Shown here: positions 9,463-18,468 of the stretch, piece after piece
Layout of the letters: each line of letters begins with the position of its first letter
Numbering within the stretch: the first letter of the stretch is position 1
Assembly: GCF_001877035.1 (NCBI RefSeq)
Contig: NZ_CP015756.1
Location: 3,091,001 to 3,155,000, forward strand
DNA length: 64,000 nucleotides
DNA from: Clostridium estertheticum subsp. estertheticum
GTDB lineage: Bacteria; Bacillota; Clostridia; Clostridiales; Clostridiaceae
Reading direction: 5' to 3'
Program-made: the position numbers and the translations under genes
The notes under the pieces: generated by a model
Database searches by the model: none
Seen by the model: the letters and a program-made list of their open reading frames with translations, nothing else
What the model was told of the DNA's origin: nothing

Positions 9463-9826
9463 ATCTAACTTCCTCTTTAGTTTGCTTTTTAAAAATATGT
9501 TTTTTGAATAAATCCTTCATGTCTTCATATTGAGGTAGCTCTTTAATTTTTTCTATTTTTATAATTTCTTCGCTAGGTAATTCAAATAGAATTTTAACAT
9601 CATTTAAACTTGATGATACAGCATAGGCTTTATCACCAATTTTTACAACCGCAATACTGTTTTCCTTAGATAAAGAAATTCTATCGAGTATCCTCATATA
9701 TCTACCATCTTGCAATTTACGAAGTTTTGTTCCTCCATATTTTAAGGATAAATACAACATAAATAATATGAAAGGTAAAAATATTATAATTTTAAACATA
9801 AACATCCAAAATTCTTTATCTAACAT
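9446..9826 (-). CDS. fliO: Flagellar export assembly factor FliO
   Basis: A 126-residue protein with one N-terminal transmembrane helix (MFKIIIFLPFILFMLYLSLKYG) and a small cytoplasmic domain containing RYMRILDRISLSKENSIAVV and IGDKAYAVSSS, the FliO/FliZ pattern. FliO helps FliP oligomerise during export gate assembly. Sequence conservation in this family is weak, so the call also rests on its place directly before fliP and after fliL. Confidence 0.88.
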   Translation of the reverse strand: MLDKEFWMFMFKIIIFLPFILFMLYLSLKYGGTKLRKLQDGRYMRILDRISLSKENSIAVVKIGDKAYAVSSSLNDVKILFELPSEEIIKIEKIKELPQYEDMKDLFKKHIFKKQTKEEVRYENKK

Positions 9827-9834
9827 AATATCAC

Positions 9835-10290
9835 CTACTGTACCAATAAATCATTAAAATATATATGATCTACTTTACCTTTTGTTAAAACTGGGTTTAT
9901 TTTAGCTATTATCTCTTTTTTTATAAGATCAACACCAGCATCACTAAAATCAGTTGTTTTCTTAGATCTAAGAATTTTAATAACTAAATCCCTAATAACT
10001 GGCTTTTGTTCTTTTAGTTCTGTAGATAATTCCTCATTTTCCCCATACCCAACATAAACCAATACCTTTAGGTATCTTTTTGCATCACTATCTGTTAAAT
10101 TGACTAAGCATTCATCTAATGAATAAGTTGCCTCTTTTGTCTCTACTGCCTTAGTTGTTGTAGTAGGCGTTGCTCCTTTTTTGCCAGCTAACATCATACC
10201 GCCAAAGGTTGCCCCCCCAACTACAATTAGTCCGAGTAATACTATAATAACTAATTTTAACGAATTCCCTTTTTTTGGTTTTTCACTCAT
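9835..10290 (-). CDS. fliL: Flagellar basal-body-associated protein FliL
   Basis: At 151 residues, FliL has a short cytoplasmic tail, one transmembrane helix (LVIIVLLGLIVVGGATFGGMML), a Thr/Lys linker and a periplasmic-type domain (YSLDECLVNLTDSDAKRYLK, then ELKEQKPVIRDLVIKILRSK). FliL rings the stator and supports torque under load. It overlaps motB by ATGA, which fits a stator-linked function. Confidence 0.94.
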   Translation of the reverse strand: MSEKPKKGNSLKLVIIVLLGLIVVGGATFGGMMLAGKKGATPTTTTKAVETKEATYSLDECLVNLTDSDAKRYLKVLVYVGYGENEELSTELKEQKPVIRDLVIKILRSKKTTDFSDAGVDLIKKEIIAKINPVLTKGKVDHIYFNDLLVQ

Positions 10291-11021
10291 TTCGTAATGA
10301 CCTCCTTATCATTTGCAACAATTAAAATATTTACTCTTCTATTTAAAGCTCTATTAGCATCACTATTGTTTGCTGCAATAGGTTGATACTCACCACAAGC
10401 TATAGATTTAAATCGGTTTGGACGTGCTTGACCCTTTGTCACCACAAAATACTCAAGTACTTGTAGCGCTCTATCTGAAGATAATTGCCAATTGTTTTTA
10501 TATTTAGAATTACTAATTGGTTCATTATCTGTATGTCCTTCTATTACAATATCATTAGGAAATGTAGATATTAGTGCATTTATTGAATTTAATACTGACT
10601 TACTTTTATCTATAATTTCTGCATTACCACTCTCAAATATAATATTTTCACGAAGTTGAATTATAACACCCCTATTGTCAGTTTTTATCTCAACTATTGA
10701 CCCTAATTCTTTATCTTTTATGAAACTTTGAACCTTTTTATAAATACTTTGTGTATCACTACCTGCTGCTCCAGATTGTAATGGTAAACCAACTAATGGA
10801 ACATCTCCATCTTTCACATTAAAATTCAAACTGCTTTTTGTCGTTTCACCCGTTAATACAGATTGAAAAGATGATGCAACTTGTTTAAACTTAGTTGCAT
10901 CAACTGTTGAAAAAGAATATAATACTACGAAAAAAGTTAGAAGAAGTGTCATTGTATCTGCAAAAGTAGCGAGCCACGTATCGGTTCGTATCTCTGGTCT
11001 AATCTTCTTTCTTCTAGACAT
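10287..11021 (-). CDS. motB: Motor stator protein MotB
   Basis: With the ATG at 11021 (GAGGTG at good spacing) the protein has 244 residues. The ion-binding aspartate lies at residue 22 in the helix FADTMTLLLTFFVVLYSFS. An OmpA-like peptidoglycan-binding domain follows (VIEGHTDNEPI, NWQLSSDRALQVLEYF, NRRVNILI). MotB anchors the stator to the cell wall and forms the ion channel with MotA. Whether protons or sodium are used cannot be told safely. The gene overlaps motA by 8 bases. Confidence 0.95.
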   Translation of the reverse strand: MSRRKKIRPEIRTDTWLATFADTMTLLLTFFVVLYSFSTVDATKFKQVASSFQSVLTGETTKSSLNFNVKDGDVPLVGLPLQSGAAGSDTQSIYKKVQSFIKDKELGSIVEIKTDNRGVIIQLRENIIFESGNAEIIDKSKSVLNSINALISTFPNDIVIEGHTDNEPISNSKYKNNWQLSSDRALQVLEYFVVTKGQARPNRFKSIACGEYQPIAANNSDANRALNRRVNILIVANDKEVITK

Positions 11022-11826
11022 TCTCACTCACCTCAACTACTTTCGCCTGCTCTTCAATAAACTTAATTCTATCCGCCGGTGATAAATAAGTCGTTAATCT
11101 TTCCTTAACACTGCGTGGATTTACTCCAGATTGTATTGAAAGTATTCCCTCAAGCATCATTTCTCGATTATTTACTTCAATACTAGATTTATAGGTTAAA
11201 TTATGTGCCATAGGAATTAATACTAAATTTGCAAGTAATGCACCATAGAAGGTAGTTATTAATGCTTTACCCATACCAGAAGCTACTGCCGAGGCATCAC
11301 TTAAACTTGATAACATTTGAATAAGTCCTATAAGTGTACCAAGCATACCAAAAGCTGGCGCATAAGCTGCCCAAGCTTTTAACATATTAATCCCATCCTC
11401 GTGGCGCCTTTCCATTTCATCCGTTTCCAGCTCCATAACTTCTTTTATTGTTTCAGGGTCTAGACCATCAACAACCATTTGAATTCCTTTATTTAAAAAT
11501 TTATCAGGCAATAGTGCTATGTCATCCTCAAGAGATAAAAGTCCGCCTTGTCTTGCTTTTTTAGATAAACTTATAAAACAATCAATGATTTCTGTACTAG
11601 ATGATGTGTTTTCTTTAAATGATTGTCTTATAACCTTTGTAACTCTCTTCATTGCTGAAATAGGATAAGCTATAAGCAGTGCAGCAAATGATCCACCCAC
11701 AGTAATTGCTATAGAAGCTGGGTCAAAAAATATTTTTAAGTTAGTTCCACCAGATGCCATCCCCCATACCGTTAACCCAAATCCTATCACTATTCCAATA
11801 GTGGTCAAAAAATCATGCTTCTTCAT
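11014..11826 (-). CDS. motA: Motor stator protein MotA
   Basis: The 270-residue MotA has four predicted transmembrane helices. The cytoplasmic loop carries MELETDEMERRHEDGINMLK, and the third and fourth helices carry AAYAPAFGMLGTLIGLIQML and ALITTFYGALLANLVLIPMA, the family signature. MotA forms the pentamer around the MotB dimer and pushes on FliG. It sits after flbD within the fla operon rather than in a separate mot operon, as in many clostridia. Confidence 0.96.
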   Translation of the reverse strand: MKKHDFLTTIGIVIGFGLTVWGMASGGTNLKIFFDPASIAITVGGSFAALLIAYPISAMKRVTKVIRQSFKENTSSSTEIIDCFISLSKKARQGGLLSLEDDIALLPDKFLNKGIQMVVDGLDPETIKEVMELETDEMERRHEDGINMLKAWAAYAPAFGMLGTLIGLIQMLSSLSDASAVASGMGKALITTFYGALLANLVLIPMAHNLTYKSSIEVNNREMMLEGILSIQSGVNPRSVKERLTTYLSPADRIKFIEEQAKVVEVSENV

Positions 11827-11837
11827 GCAATTGCCTC

Positions 11838-12029
11838 CTAAAACTTGCCAGTAAATATCCTATTCTTATACTTTATTACCTCTGCAATTACCTCATCTGT
11901 ACTTTCAATCACAATATATTTTTTTCCATTTGTTAAAGTTATTAGCGTTTCTGGCATTATATCAATCTTTTCTATAACCTCTGCATTTAAGACAAATTCT
12001 TTATTATTTAAACCTGTAAGTTTTATCAT
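11838..12029 (-). CDS. flbD: FlbD family flagellar protein
   Basis: This 63-residue protein matches the FlbD family: MIKLTGLNNKEFVLNAEVIE at the N-terminus, then LITLTNGKKYIVIESTDEVI. Such proteins lie between the hook gene and motA in many Gram-positive flagellar operons. Their role is not established, though one in Bacillus has been linked to motility. It is unrelated to the Caulobacter transcription factor of the same name. Confidence 0.9.
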   Translation of the reverse strand: MIKLTGLNNKEFVLNAEVIEKIDIMPETLITLTNGKKYIVIESTDEVIAEVIKYKNRIFTGKF

Positions 12030-12056
12030 GGGCCCTCCTATGATACTTTACTTATT

Positions 12057-13052
12057 CTATCTCTTTAGACCTATTATATCCTGTAGTATCTCATCTCCTG
12101 TGGTAATTGTCTTACCCATTGCCTGGAAGGCTCTACTTGCAACTATCATATCTGTAAACTGCTCAGCTAGATCAACATTTGACATTTCAAGCATTCCAGA
12201 AAGCATACTGCCGTAGGCTTTGCTGTTGTCATTAGTAGTAGCTCCTAATCCTGATCTAACCACCGCTTGTCCTGAGTTAGAAGTACTTGTATATAAATTT
12301 TTACCAACCTTTCCTAATCCTGCTGGGTTATTAAAGGATGCCATAGCAATCTGTCCAATTACAGTTACACCATCACCCTCTAACGTAGCTTTAATAGTTC
12401 CATCCTTTTCTATTGAAAAAGATTTCACCTTTTTTGCATCAGTACCTGTTCCTATTGTGTCTGGTATTGATAATGCTATAAGACCACCCGCTGCCGTTGG
12501 CGCCGTTTTGCCGTTTGCATCTACAAATATTGTGGCAGTTGTACCATCACTTGCGTTAGTTAAGCTACCACCTACAGAGTAACCCATAACTCTAAGCCCA
12601 TCTGATGTTAATAAATGACCTGCATCATCTAGTGTTAAAGCTCCATCTCTTGTGTAAGAAATATCAAATCCACTAGATTTAGTTGCATCAATTTTATGAT
12701 CGTCACCCAATGATACACTCCCTCCAATAGCTCCAGTAGCAACTATTAAATAACCTTCGCCATCCATAGCAACATCTAAATTCCTAGACGTTGGCTGCAT
12801 CATGCCTTGACCTACCATAGTATCTATTCCTGAAATTTGCACTCCTAGTCCTACTTGCTTTCCATTAACTCCACCTGTATTTGTTGATGATGAAGATGCA
12901 TCAGACATGCTTTGACTTACCATATCTTGAAATCTAACTCTGGAGCTTTTAAACGCTGTAGTTCCACAGTTAGCTATGTTGTTTGCTATAATATCTAACT
13001 TAGTCTGATTTGCTTTCATTCCACTTATTCCAGCATATAATGATCTTAACAT
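12057..13052 (-). CDS. flgE: Flagellar hook protein FlgE
   Basis: A 331-residue axial protein. Its N-terminus (MLRSLYAGISGMKANQTKLD, then NNIANCGTTAFKSSRVRFQD) and C-terminus (SNVDLAEQFTDMIVASRAFQ) are the paired heptad regions of hook and rod proteins. The variable middle is short compared with enteric FlgE. Its place after flgD and the TIGR02530 gene supports hook rather than distal rod (FlgG) identity. Confidence 0.92.
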   Translation of the reverse strand: MLRSLYAGISGMKANQTKLDIIANNIANCGTTAFKSSRVRFQDMVSQSMSDASSSSTNTGGVNGKQVGLGVQISGIDTMVGQGMMQPTSRNLDVAMDGEGYLIVATGAIGGSVSLGDDHKIDATKSSGFDISYTRDGALTLDDAGHLLTSDGLRVMGYSVGGSLTNASDGTTATIFVDANGKTAPTAAGGLIALSIPDTIGTGTDAKKVKSFSIEKDGTIKATLEGDGVTVIGQIAMASFNNPAGLGKVGKNLYTSTSNSGQAVVRSGLGATTNDNSKAYGSMLSGMLEMSNVDLAEQFTDMIVASRAFQAMGKTITTGDEILQDIIGLKR

Positions 13053-13127
13053 AATAATACCTCCATTTTTTTAGTAATCACTTTGCTTCCGTCATTCCAC
13101 AAAGTTAAGCTCCCTATAAGGTCCAGC

Positions 13128-13550
13128 TTATATCATAACTACACTATCTATATTTGTTATTACATTTCCTGTGCTTTGATTTTTATCCATTGCGGTAATT
13201 ACAGTCCTATTTTTAATACTTGTAATCAGAGCCATGTCCTTATATAGTATTAAGGATTGTTTAGCACCTTTACTATCCGCCATATTTATTCCCTCATTAA
13301 TTTTCTTCCTATCAGCATCATCTAAATTTATATTTCTACTATTAAGCCTTTGCGCTGCATGAGATGATATGGTAAAACATTCTTCTTTTTTTACCTGTTT
13401 ATCTAAAATATTATTAAATGCACTTTTATCTTTACTTAAGCTACTAGCATCTTTGTTAACTATAGTACTTTTATTTTGTAAAGCAACATTTGAATACCCA
13501 GTAAAGTCTGCAGCTGAATATAGTTTACCATTTACTACTCTATAAGACAT
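13128..13550 (-). CDS. TIGR02530-type flagellar operon protein
   Basis: The 140-residue protein contains a C-terminal block FTISSHAAQRLNSRNINLDD with KINEGINMADSKGAKQSLIL and NRTVITAMDK, recognisable as the small conserved 'flagellar operon protein' between flgD and flgE in Gram-positive bacteria and some others. Its biochemical role is not established. Gene order flgD, this gene, flgE supports a part in hook building. Confidence 0.85.
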   Translation of the reverse strand: MSYRVVNGKLYSAADFTGYSNVALQNKSTIVNKDASSLSKDKSAFNNILDKQVKKEECFTISSHAAQRLNSRNINLDDADRKKINEGINMADSKGAKQSLILYKDMALITSIKNRTVITAMDKNQSTGNVITNIDSVVMI

Positions 13551-13584
13551 ATTTAAGCCTCACCTTACGATCTTAATTAATTTT

Positions 13585-14271
13585 TTATCCTACTTTTGAA
13601 ATGTCATCATAACTTATATCTTTAGTGACATCCTTACTATTCTCTTGATAAGAAATAGTTAAATTAATTCCTGTTGTAGTTTTAGCCACACTTTTAACAT
13701 TTCCTGTATAAGCTACTTTAGCATCCCCTAAAGCTCTTGTTGTAACTTGTTTACCCATTAAATTTATAGCCGCAGAAAATGCTGTATTGTTATTTAAATA
13801 ATCTGATGTAGCGTTTGATACATCTATAACATCTGATAAAGTGTCAGCTGGAAAATCTTTTGTAGTGCCATCTATCAATTGTACTGCCATGTAGTTTTTA
13901 CCTGACTTCTTATAAACAGCTTGGACAGTTCCCCCGTATTGAACACCTTTATCATTATAACTATCAAAAGCTACCATCTTACCCACTAGCGAAGTTTGAT
14001 TTCCAAAAGTCACATTGCTATTTAAATTTGACATTTGTTCTAGTGCAGCAAATTGTGCCATTTGAGCTACAAATTCTGTACCGTCTTTAGCCGCCGTCGG
14101 ATCTTGGTTACTAAGTTCTGCTGAAAGTATCTTAAGGAAAGAATTCTGATCCATTGCTGCACCTTTCTTTACAATTGCAGTTCCACGATCTGTAGCCCTT
14201 GCTGAACTTGTTTGTGCTGTACTTAAATTTTTTAGTGCTTCATTTGAAGTTTTTGTAACCTCAGTTGCCAT
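13585..14271 (-). CDS. flgD: Hook cap/scaffold protein FlgD
   Basis: The ATG at 14271 follows AAGAGGTGATATTA and gives 228 residues. The N-terminal FlgD motif is visible (DQNSFLKILSAELSNQDPTA, then EFVAQMAQFAALEQMSNLNS). The following region forms the Tudor-like and Fn3-like cap domains. FlgD caps the growing hook and is replaced when filament assembly begins. It is cotranscribed with fliK, the hook-length control gene. Confidence 0.95.
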   Translation of the reverse strand: MATEVTKTSNEALKNLSTAQTSSARATDRGTAIVKKGAAMDQNSFLKILSAELSNQDPTAAKDGTEFVAQMAQFAALEQMSNLNSNVTFGNQTSLVGKMVAFDSYNDKGVQYGGTVQAVYKKSGKNYMAVQLIDGTTKDFPADTLSDVIDVSNATSDYLNNNTAFSAAINLMGKQVTTRALGDAKVAYTGNVKSVAKTTTGINLTISYQENSKDVTKDISYDDISKVG

Positions 14272-14311
14272 TAATATCACCTCTTAAATATTGATTTTTA
14301 TCTAAGCATAA

Positions 14312-15838
14312 TTAAACAAACTTATTTACTTGATTATCTTCTATAACATAGTTACTACTTATATCAACATCATCGTCTATATCCACATTAGTTTTTGAGT
14401 TGTTATCTTGTTTTCCATTATTATTGTTATTGTTTCCACTAGAGTTCTTGTTAAAAAAGGTTGAATCCTCATATACGTTTATATCTAAGCTTTGAATTTT
14501 AATGTCCATACTTTTCAATCTATCTTGAATGTCCGAAGCATTATTATTTAACAAGTTATAAGTTTCCTTATTTTGAGCCAATATACTAGCCTTCATAATT
14601 CCACTTTCCATAGTAAGTTTTATTGTAATTTCTCCAAGTTCTCTAGGATTCATTTTCACTGTTAAATCCTTTATATTATTAATTTCCATGAATTTTACAG
14701 ATTTAATTACATCAGCTTGAAAATTATTTTTATCAACTACTAAATTTGCACTTAGTACTTTGGAAACATCTGAAGTTTTCACAGTTTGAAATTGATTCAT
14801 AAAATTAACTGCTTTTGATATTTTCACATCGTCCTTATCTCCACTTAGCAACTTATTAAGAAATTTTTCCTCAGAAGAGCTATTACCAGAAGATTTATTG
14901 TCTTTTTTGTTATCACTTAAACTCTGATTTTGATTTTTAGAAATATTTTCAGAAGTTGACTTTGTGTTTTGCGACTTCAACATTTTTATTAAATTATCTT
15001 TTACTGATTTATCCTCACTATTATCGCTGTTAGTTTCAGGAGTAGGTACTTTTAATAAATTCAAATCTGATTTTATATCCTTAACCTGCGTAGTTAGCTT
15101 TTGAAGCATAGCAAGCATTTCAGAAGACATTTTTGTATTTTCTTTTGGGTTTTCTAGTAATGATAATATTTCACTAAGATTGTTCTTCAACGTAGTCTTT
15201 GTTTCAGGTGTCAATTTTTTTGTACCTACTAATTCTTCTAAATTAATAGAATTAAGTTCAGTTCCTGAAGTTTTAGTAGTTGCAGTTTTATCAGTACTTT
15301 GAATCATAACAGTTAAAGATTGTAATAACTGCTGAATTTGTTCCATTTGATCAGTTGTTTTTTCGGTGCTTGCTGATTCTCCTGATGTTTTCTTAATATT
15401 TTGCTTTAATAAATCAATAAGTTTTTTTAAAGTATTGTTTATCTTAATATCAACATCTTCTAGCGAGTCTTTTGGTAGTTCCTCAGTGTTTTGCTTTAGT
15501 GTTTTAATTGCTTTTTCTATAGTGCTGTTTGTATCTGTACTTACCTTACCACCAGTATCAGAATCATCTAAACCCTTTTTTTTATCTTCTGCTGTAGTTT
15601 TACCAACACTCTCCTTCTGATTTTCGTTATTTGTTTCATCTGAATTTTTTATCTTTGTTTCATCCAAATTTTCTTCTTTGTTGTTTGTTTTATTAACATC
15701 GTCATTTGAAAAACTCTTAGATTTTAGTGTTTGATCATCTAAGGCTTTTTTAAATTCTTCTTTTCTTTCTGGTTGTTTTGGCGTATCAACTTTAGTAGGA
15801 GCATTATTGTAATTTATTACATTATTATTAACATTCAC
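14312..15838 (-). CDS. fliK: Hook-length control protein FliK
   Basis: The likely start is the GTG at 15838, 5 bases after AAGGAGGTGAG, giving 508 residues. Most of the protein is Lys/Asp/Asn/Ser-rich low-complexity sequence, as expected for the tape-measure part. The C-terminal domain (VKMNPRELGEITIKLTMESG, then MKASILAQNKETYNLLNNNA) is the conserved Flg_hook domain that contacts FlhB to switch export specificity. An Asn-rich tail follows. Confidence 0.92.
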   Translation of the reverse strand: MNVNNNVINYNNAPTKVDTPKQPERKEEFKKALDDQTLKSKSFSNDDVNKTNNKEENLDETKIKNSDETNNENQKESVGKTTAEDKKKGLDDSDTGGKVSTDTNSTIEKAIKTLKQNTEELPKDSLEDVDIKINNTLKKLIDLLKQNIKKTSGESASTEKTTDQMEQIQQLLQSLTVMIQSTDKTATTKTSGTELNSINLEELVGTKKLTPETKTTLKNNLSEILSLLENPKENTKMSSEMLAMLQKLTTQVKDIKSDLNLLKVPTPETNSDNSEDKSVKDNLIKMLKSQNTKSTSENISKNQNQSLSDNKKDNKSSGNSSSEEKFLNKLLSGDKDDVKISKAVNFMNQFQTVKTSDVSKVLSANLVVDKNNFQADVIKSVKFMEINNIKDLTVKMNPRELGEITIKLTMESGIMKASILAQNKETYNLLNNNASDIQDRLKSMDIKIQSLDINVYEDSTFFNKNSSGNNNNNNGKQDNNSKTNVDIDDDVDISSNYVIEDNQVNKFV

Positions 15839-15894
15839 TTTTCTCACCTCCTTTAATAACATTTATGGAAATAAATAACCATTAACATATAAGT

Positions 15895-16347
15895 CTATTT
15901 ATTTCCATGAATCCTTGTATTATTTCTAATAAAAGCAAAAAGTGCAAACTCATCATTACTTTTTTGTTCTATTAAATTTTGTTCTTTTAAAAATGAAATT
16001 TTCTGCTTTTCTTTCAAAATTTCTACAGTCTTTTTTTCAACTTGACATAACTTTAATTTTTCTCTTTTTTGCTCTAATATCTTCCCTTTATCCTCAAGTA
16101 CTATAGTATTTTTATCTATTGAATAATTCAAAGCATTCAAATAATTCTGCTTAATTTTCTGCTGTATAATTGATTCATAAGCATCAATATTCCTATGGGC
16201 CGAATAATTTTCTTTTAGACTATTCAGCTCTTTTTCTACCATATTTTTTTCTCTTTGTGCTTCTTTAAATTCAAGTTTACTTTTATCTTCAAAATCTTGT
16301 CTAATATCGAGAAGTTTTTGAAGTCTGAACTTGTACGCTCCGCTCAT
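15895..16347 (-). CDS. fliJ: Flagellar export protein FliJ
   Basis: A 150-residue, highly charged, almost wholly helical protein beginning YKFRLQKLLDIRQDFEDKSK, the N-terminal pattern of FliJ. FliJ inserts into the FliI hexamer and links the ATPase to FlhA. Sequence conservation is low, but length, coiled-coil nature and position directly after fliI fit well. AAGGAG precedes the ATG. Confidence 0.9.
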   Translation of the reverse strand: MSGAYKFRLQKLLDIRQDFEDKSKLEFKEAQREKNMVEKELNSLKENYSAHRNIDAYESIIQQKIKQNYLNALNYSIDKNTIVLEDKGKILEQKREKLKLCQVEKKTVEILKEKQKISFLKEQNLIEQKSNDEFALFAFIRNNTRIHGNK

Positions 16348-16396
16348 ATAAAAACTCCTTCCATAAAAACATCCCCAAGAGACTCACTTGAAACAT

Positions 16397-17704
16397 CTAT
16401 TCAAACATATTTTGGAGTACACTTAAACTAACATTAATGTCTGTATTTTCATTTGTATCCTGCTTTAAAAAAGCTTCTATACTATCATTATACTTAATTG
16501 CATTATCAATTTTTTCACTACTGCCCTTTACATAAGCCCCAATATTTATTAAATCTTCAGAATCTTTATAAGTTGCCATTAAGTCTCTTGCAAGGGATGC
16601 AGCCTTTTTATGCTCAGGCGTAGTGATTTCAGACATCAATCTACTAACGCTATTTAAGACATCAATGGCAGGGTAATGATTTTTACCAGCAAGTGCTCTT
16701 GATAAAACTATGTGACCATCAAGTATTCCACGTACTGCATCTGCTATTGGCTCATTAAAATCATCACCATCTACAAGCACTGTATAAAAAGCTGTAATAG
16801 ATCCTTTATCAGACATTCCACTGCGTTCCATTAACTTAGGTAACATTGCGAATACTGACGGAGTATATCCTTTACTTGCTGGAGGTTCCCCAATAGCTAG
16901 TCCAATTTCCCTTTGTGCCATAGCGAACCTTGTTACTGAATCCATCATTAGAATTACTTTTTTACCTTGATCCCTAAAGTATTCTGCAATAGCAGTCGCT
17001 GTAAATGCACCTTTTAATCTTACCAGGGCCGCTTTATCAGAGGTTGCACATACTATAATTGATTTTTTCATTCCCTCGATCCCCAAATCCTTTTCTAGGA
17101 AATCACGAACTTCACGTCCTCTTTCACCAATAAGTGCAATAACATTTACATCTGCTTTTGCCCCTCTTGCAAGCATCCCAAGAGTTGTACTTTTACCCAC
17201 TCCACTGCCTGCAAATATACCAACTCTTTGACCTTCCCCACAAGTTAAGAAACCATCAATCGCCCTAACTCCAGTAGGCAGAATTTCTTTTATTCTACGT
17301 CTCTTTAAAGGATCTGGAGGAGATGTATTTAAAGAATATGCTGTGTATTTAGTAATCTCATCACCATTCAATGGATTTCCTAGCCCATCTAGAACCTTTC
17401 CAAATAATTCATCTGAGCACTTAACACTAAGTGGATTTCCAGTTGGCACTACTCGGCATCCAGGTGATATACCCACTAGTTCCCCAAGCGGCATGAGTAT
17501 TACGTCCTTCTCACGAAAACCAACAACTTCGCAGGGTATCTCTTCGTTTGATATATTATAAATGTTACATACTTCACCTACAAATGCTGTTATTCCCTGT
17601 ACCTCAATTGTAAGTCCTATAACATTTTTCACCACACCCTCGCAGTAAGTGTAGTTAATATCAGGAATCTTTTTCATTAAATACTCAAAATTTAGAGATA
17701 CCAT
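16397..17704 (-). CDS. fliI: Flagellar export ATPase FliI
   Basis: The ATG at 17704, nine bases after GAGGGTG, gives 435 residues. Walker A is AGSGVGKS (Lys171). ALIGERGREVRDFLEKDLG, Walker B VILMMDSVTRFAMAQRE and PPASKGYTPSVFA follow, all typical of the F1-beta-like FliI ATPase. FliI with FliH and FliJ delivers and unfolds export substrates. A GTG at 17716 overlaps the ribosome binding site and is unlikely. Confidence 0.97.
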   Translation of the reverse strand: MVSLNFEYLMKKIPDINYTYCEGVVKNVIGLTIEVQGITAFVGEVCNIYNISNEEIPCEVVGFREKDVILMPLGELVGISPGCRVVPTGNPLSVKCSDELFGKVLDGLGNPLNGDEITKYTAYSLNTSPPDPLKRRRIKEILPTGVRAIDGFLTCGEGQRVGIFAGSGVGKSTTLGMLARGAKADVNVIALIGERGREVRDFLEKDLGIEGMKKSIIVCATSDKAALVRLKGAFTATAIAEYFRDQGKKVILMMDSVTRFAMAQREIGLAIGEPPASKGYTPSVFAMLPKLMERSGMSDKGSITAFYTVLVDGDDFNEPIADAVRGILDGHIVLSRALAGKNHYPAIDVLNSVSRLMSEITTPEHKKAASLARDLMATYKDSEDLINIGAYVKGSSEKIDNAIKYNDSIEAFLKQDTNENTDINVSLSVLQNMFE

Positions 17705-17721
17705 AAAATCATTCACCCTCT

Positions 17722-18468
17722 TTATACTTGTAATTGTTCTTCCTTAAACATATCAACTATTTTTTCTATACCATAAGATATACTCACAATACTTTTCCCT
17801 GTTTCTTTTTCTATAACAGCAGTTCCATCCTCTAAGAAATTATCTTCTATTACAAATATATCACCTTGAAATGCAAGTTTAGCTTTCCAGTTTTCAACTT
17901 GGCCCTTCACATCATCAAAATGGGTGTTATTAGTTTTTATAATATATAATTTTATATTTCTTTCAGCTTTTAGAGTATTAAAAATCATCTCATTTATTGC
18001 ATCTGGCTCTTTTACTTCTTTTTTTAATATATTCTCAGCTATACTTACAATTAGATCCTTTATATGCTTTTCTTTCTCTATCAAGAACTCATCATACTTA
18101 GATTTTGAAAGCTTTAACATATCATCTGCTTGTGCCCGTACAACGTTTGCCTCCTGCGTTGCGCCGCTAATTGCTTCATTATACCCATTTTCATAACCTT
18201 CTTTATTTCCTTGTTCAAGCCCTTCTTTAACTGCTCCAATTTTCGCCTCTGCAGCATCAATGACTGATTTTGAAATTATTTTCTCACTTTCGTGTCTTGC
18301 ATTTTGTAATATATTGCTAGCAAGAGTTTCATAATTTTCTATATTATCATTTTTTATAACTTGCTGCTCATCCATAATTTTGGGCAAAGGTTTTGCACTT
18401 AAATGAGTGCTTATTTCTTCCTCACCCTGCTTTATGACATTCGAATTTTTTATCACATTAAATGACAA
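17722..18468 (-). CDS. fliH: Flagellar export stator protein FliH
   Basis: The 248-residue protein (from a TTG at 18468 after GGTGAGG) has a long Ala/Glu-rich helical part with repeated spaced glycines (GAVKEGLEQGNKEGYENGYN) and a C-terminal VSIAENILKKEV...FLEDGTAVIE domain like the V-type ATPase peripheral stalk. FliH ties FliI to the C-ring. A GTG at 18480 would extend it by four residues. Either way it overlaps the 3' end of fliG. Confidence 0.92.
   Translation of the reverse strand: MSFNVIKNSNVIKQGEEEISTHLSAKPLPKIMDEQQVIKNDNIENYETLASNILQNARHESEKIISKSVIDAAEAKIGAVKEGLEQGNKEGYENGYNEAISGATQEANVVRAQADDMLKLSKSKYDEFLIEKEKHIKDLIVSIAENILKKEVKEPDAINEMIFNTLKAERNIKLYIIKTNNTHFDDVKGQVENWKAKLAFQGDIFVIEDNFLEDGTAVIEKETGKSIVSISYGIEKIVDMFKEEQLQV

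Noticed and set aside
12220-12582. A plus-strand open frame opposite flgE
   Set aside because: Antisense shadow with no ribosome binding site. The same holds for the other long plus-strand frames over flagellar genes.
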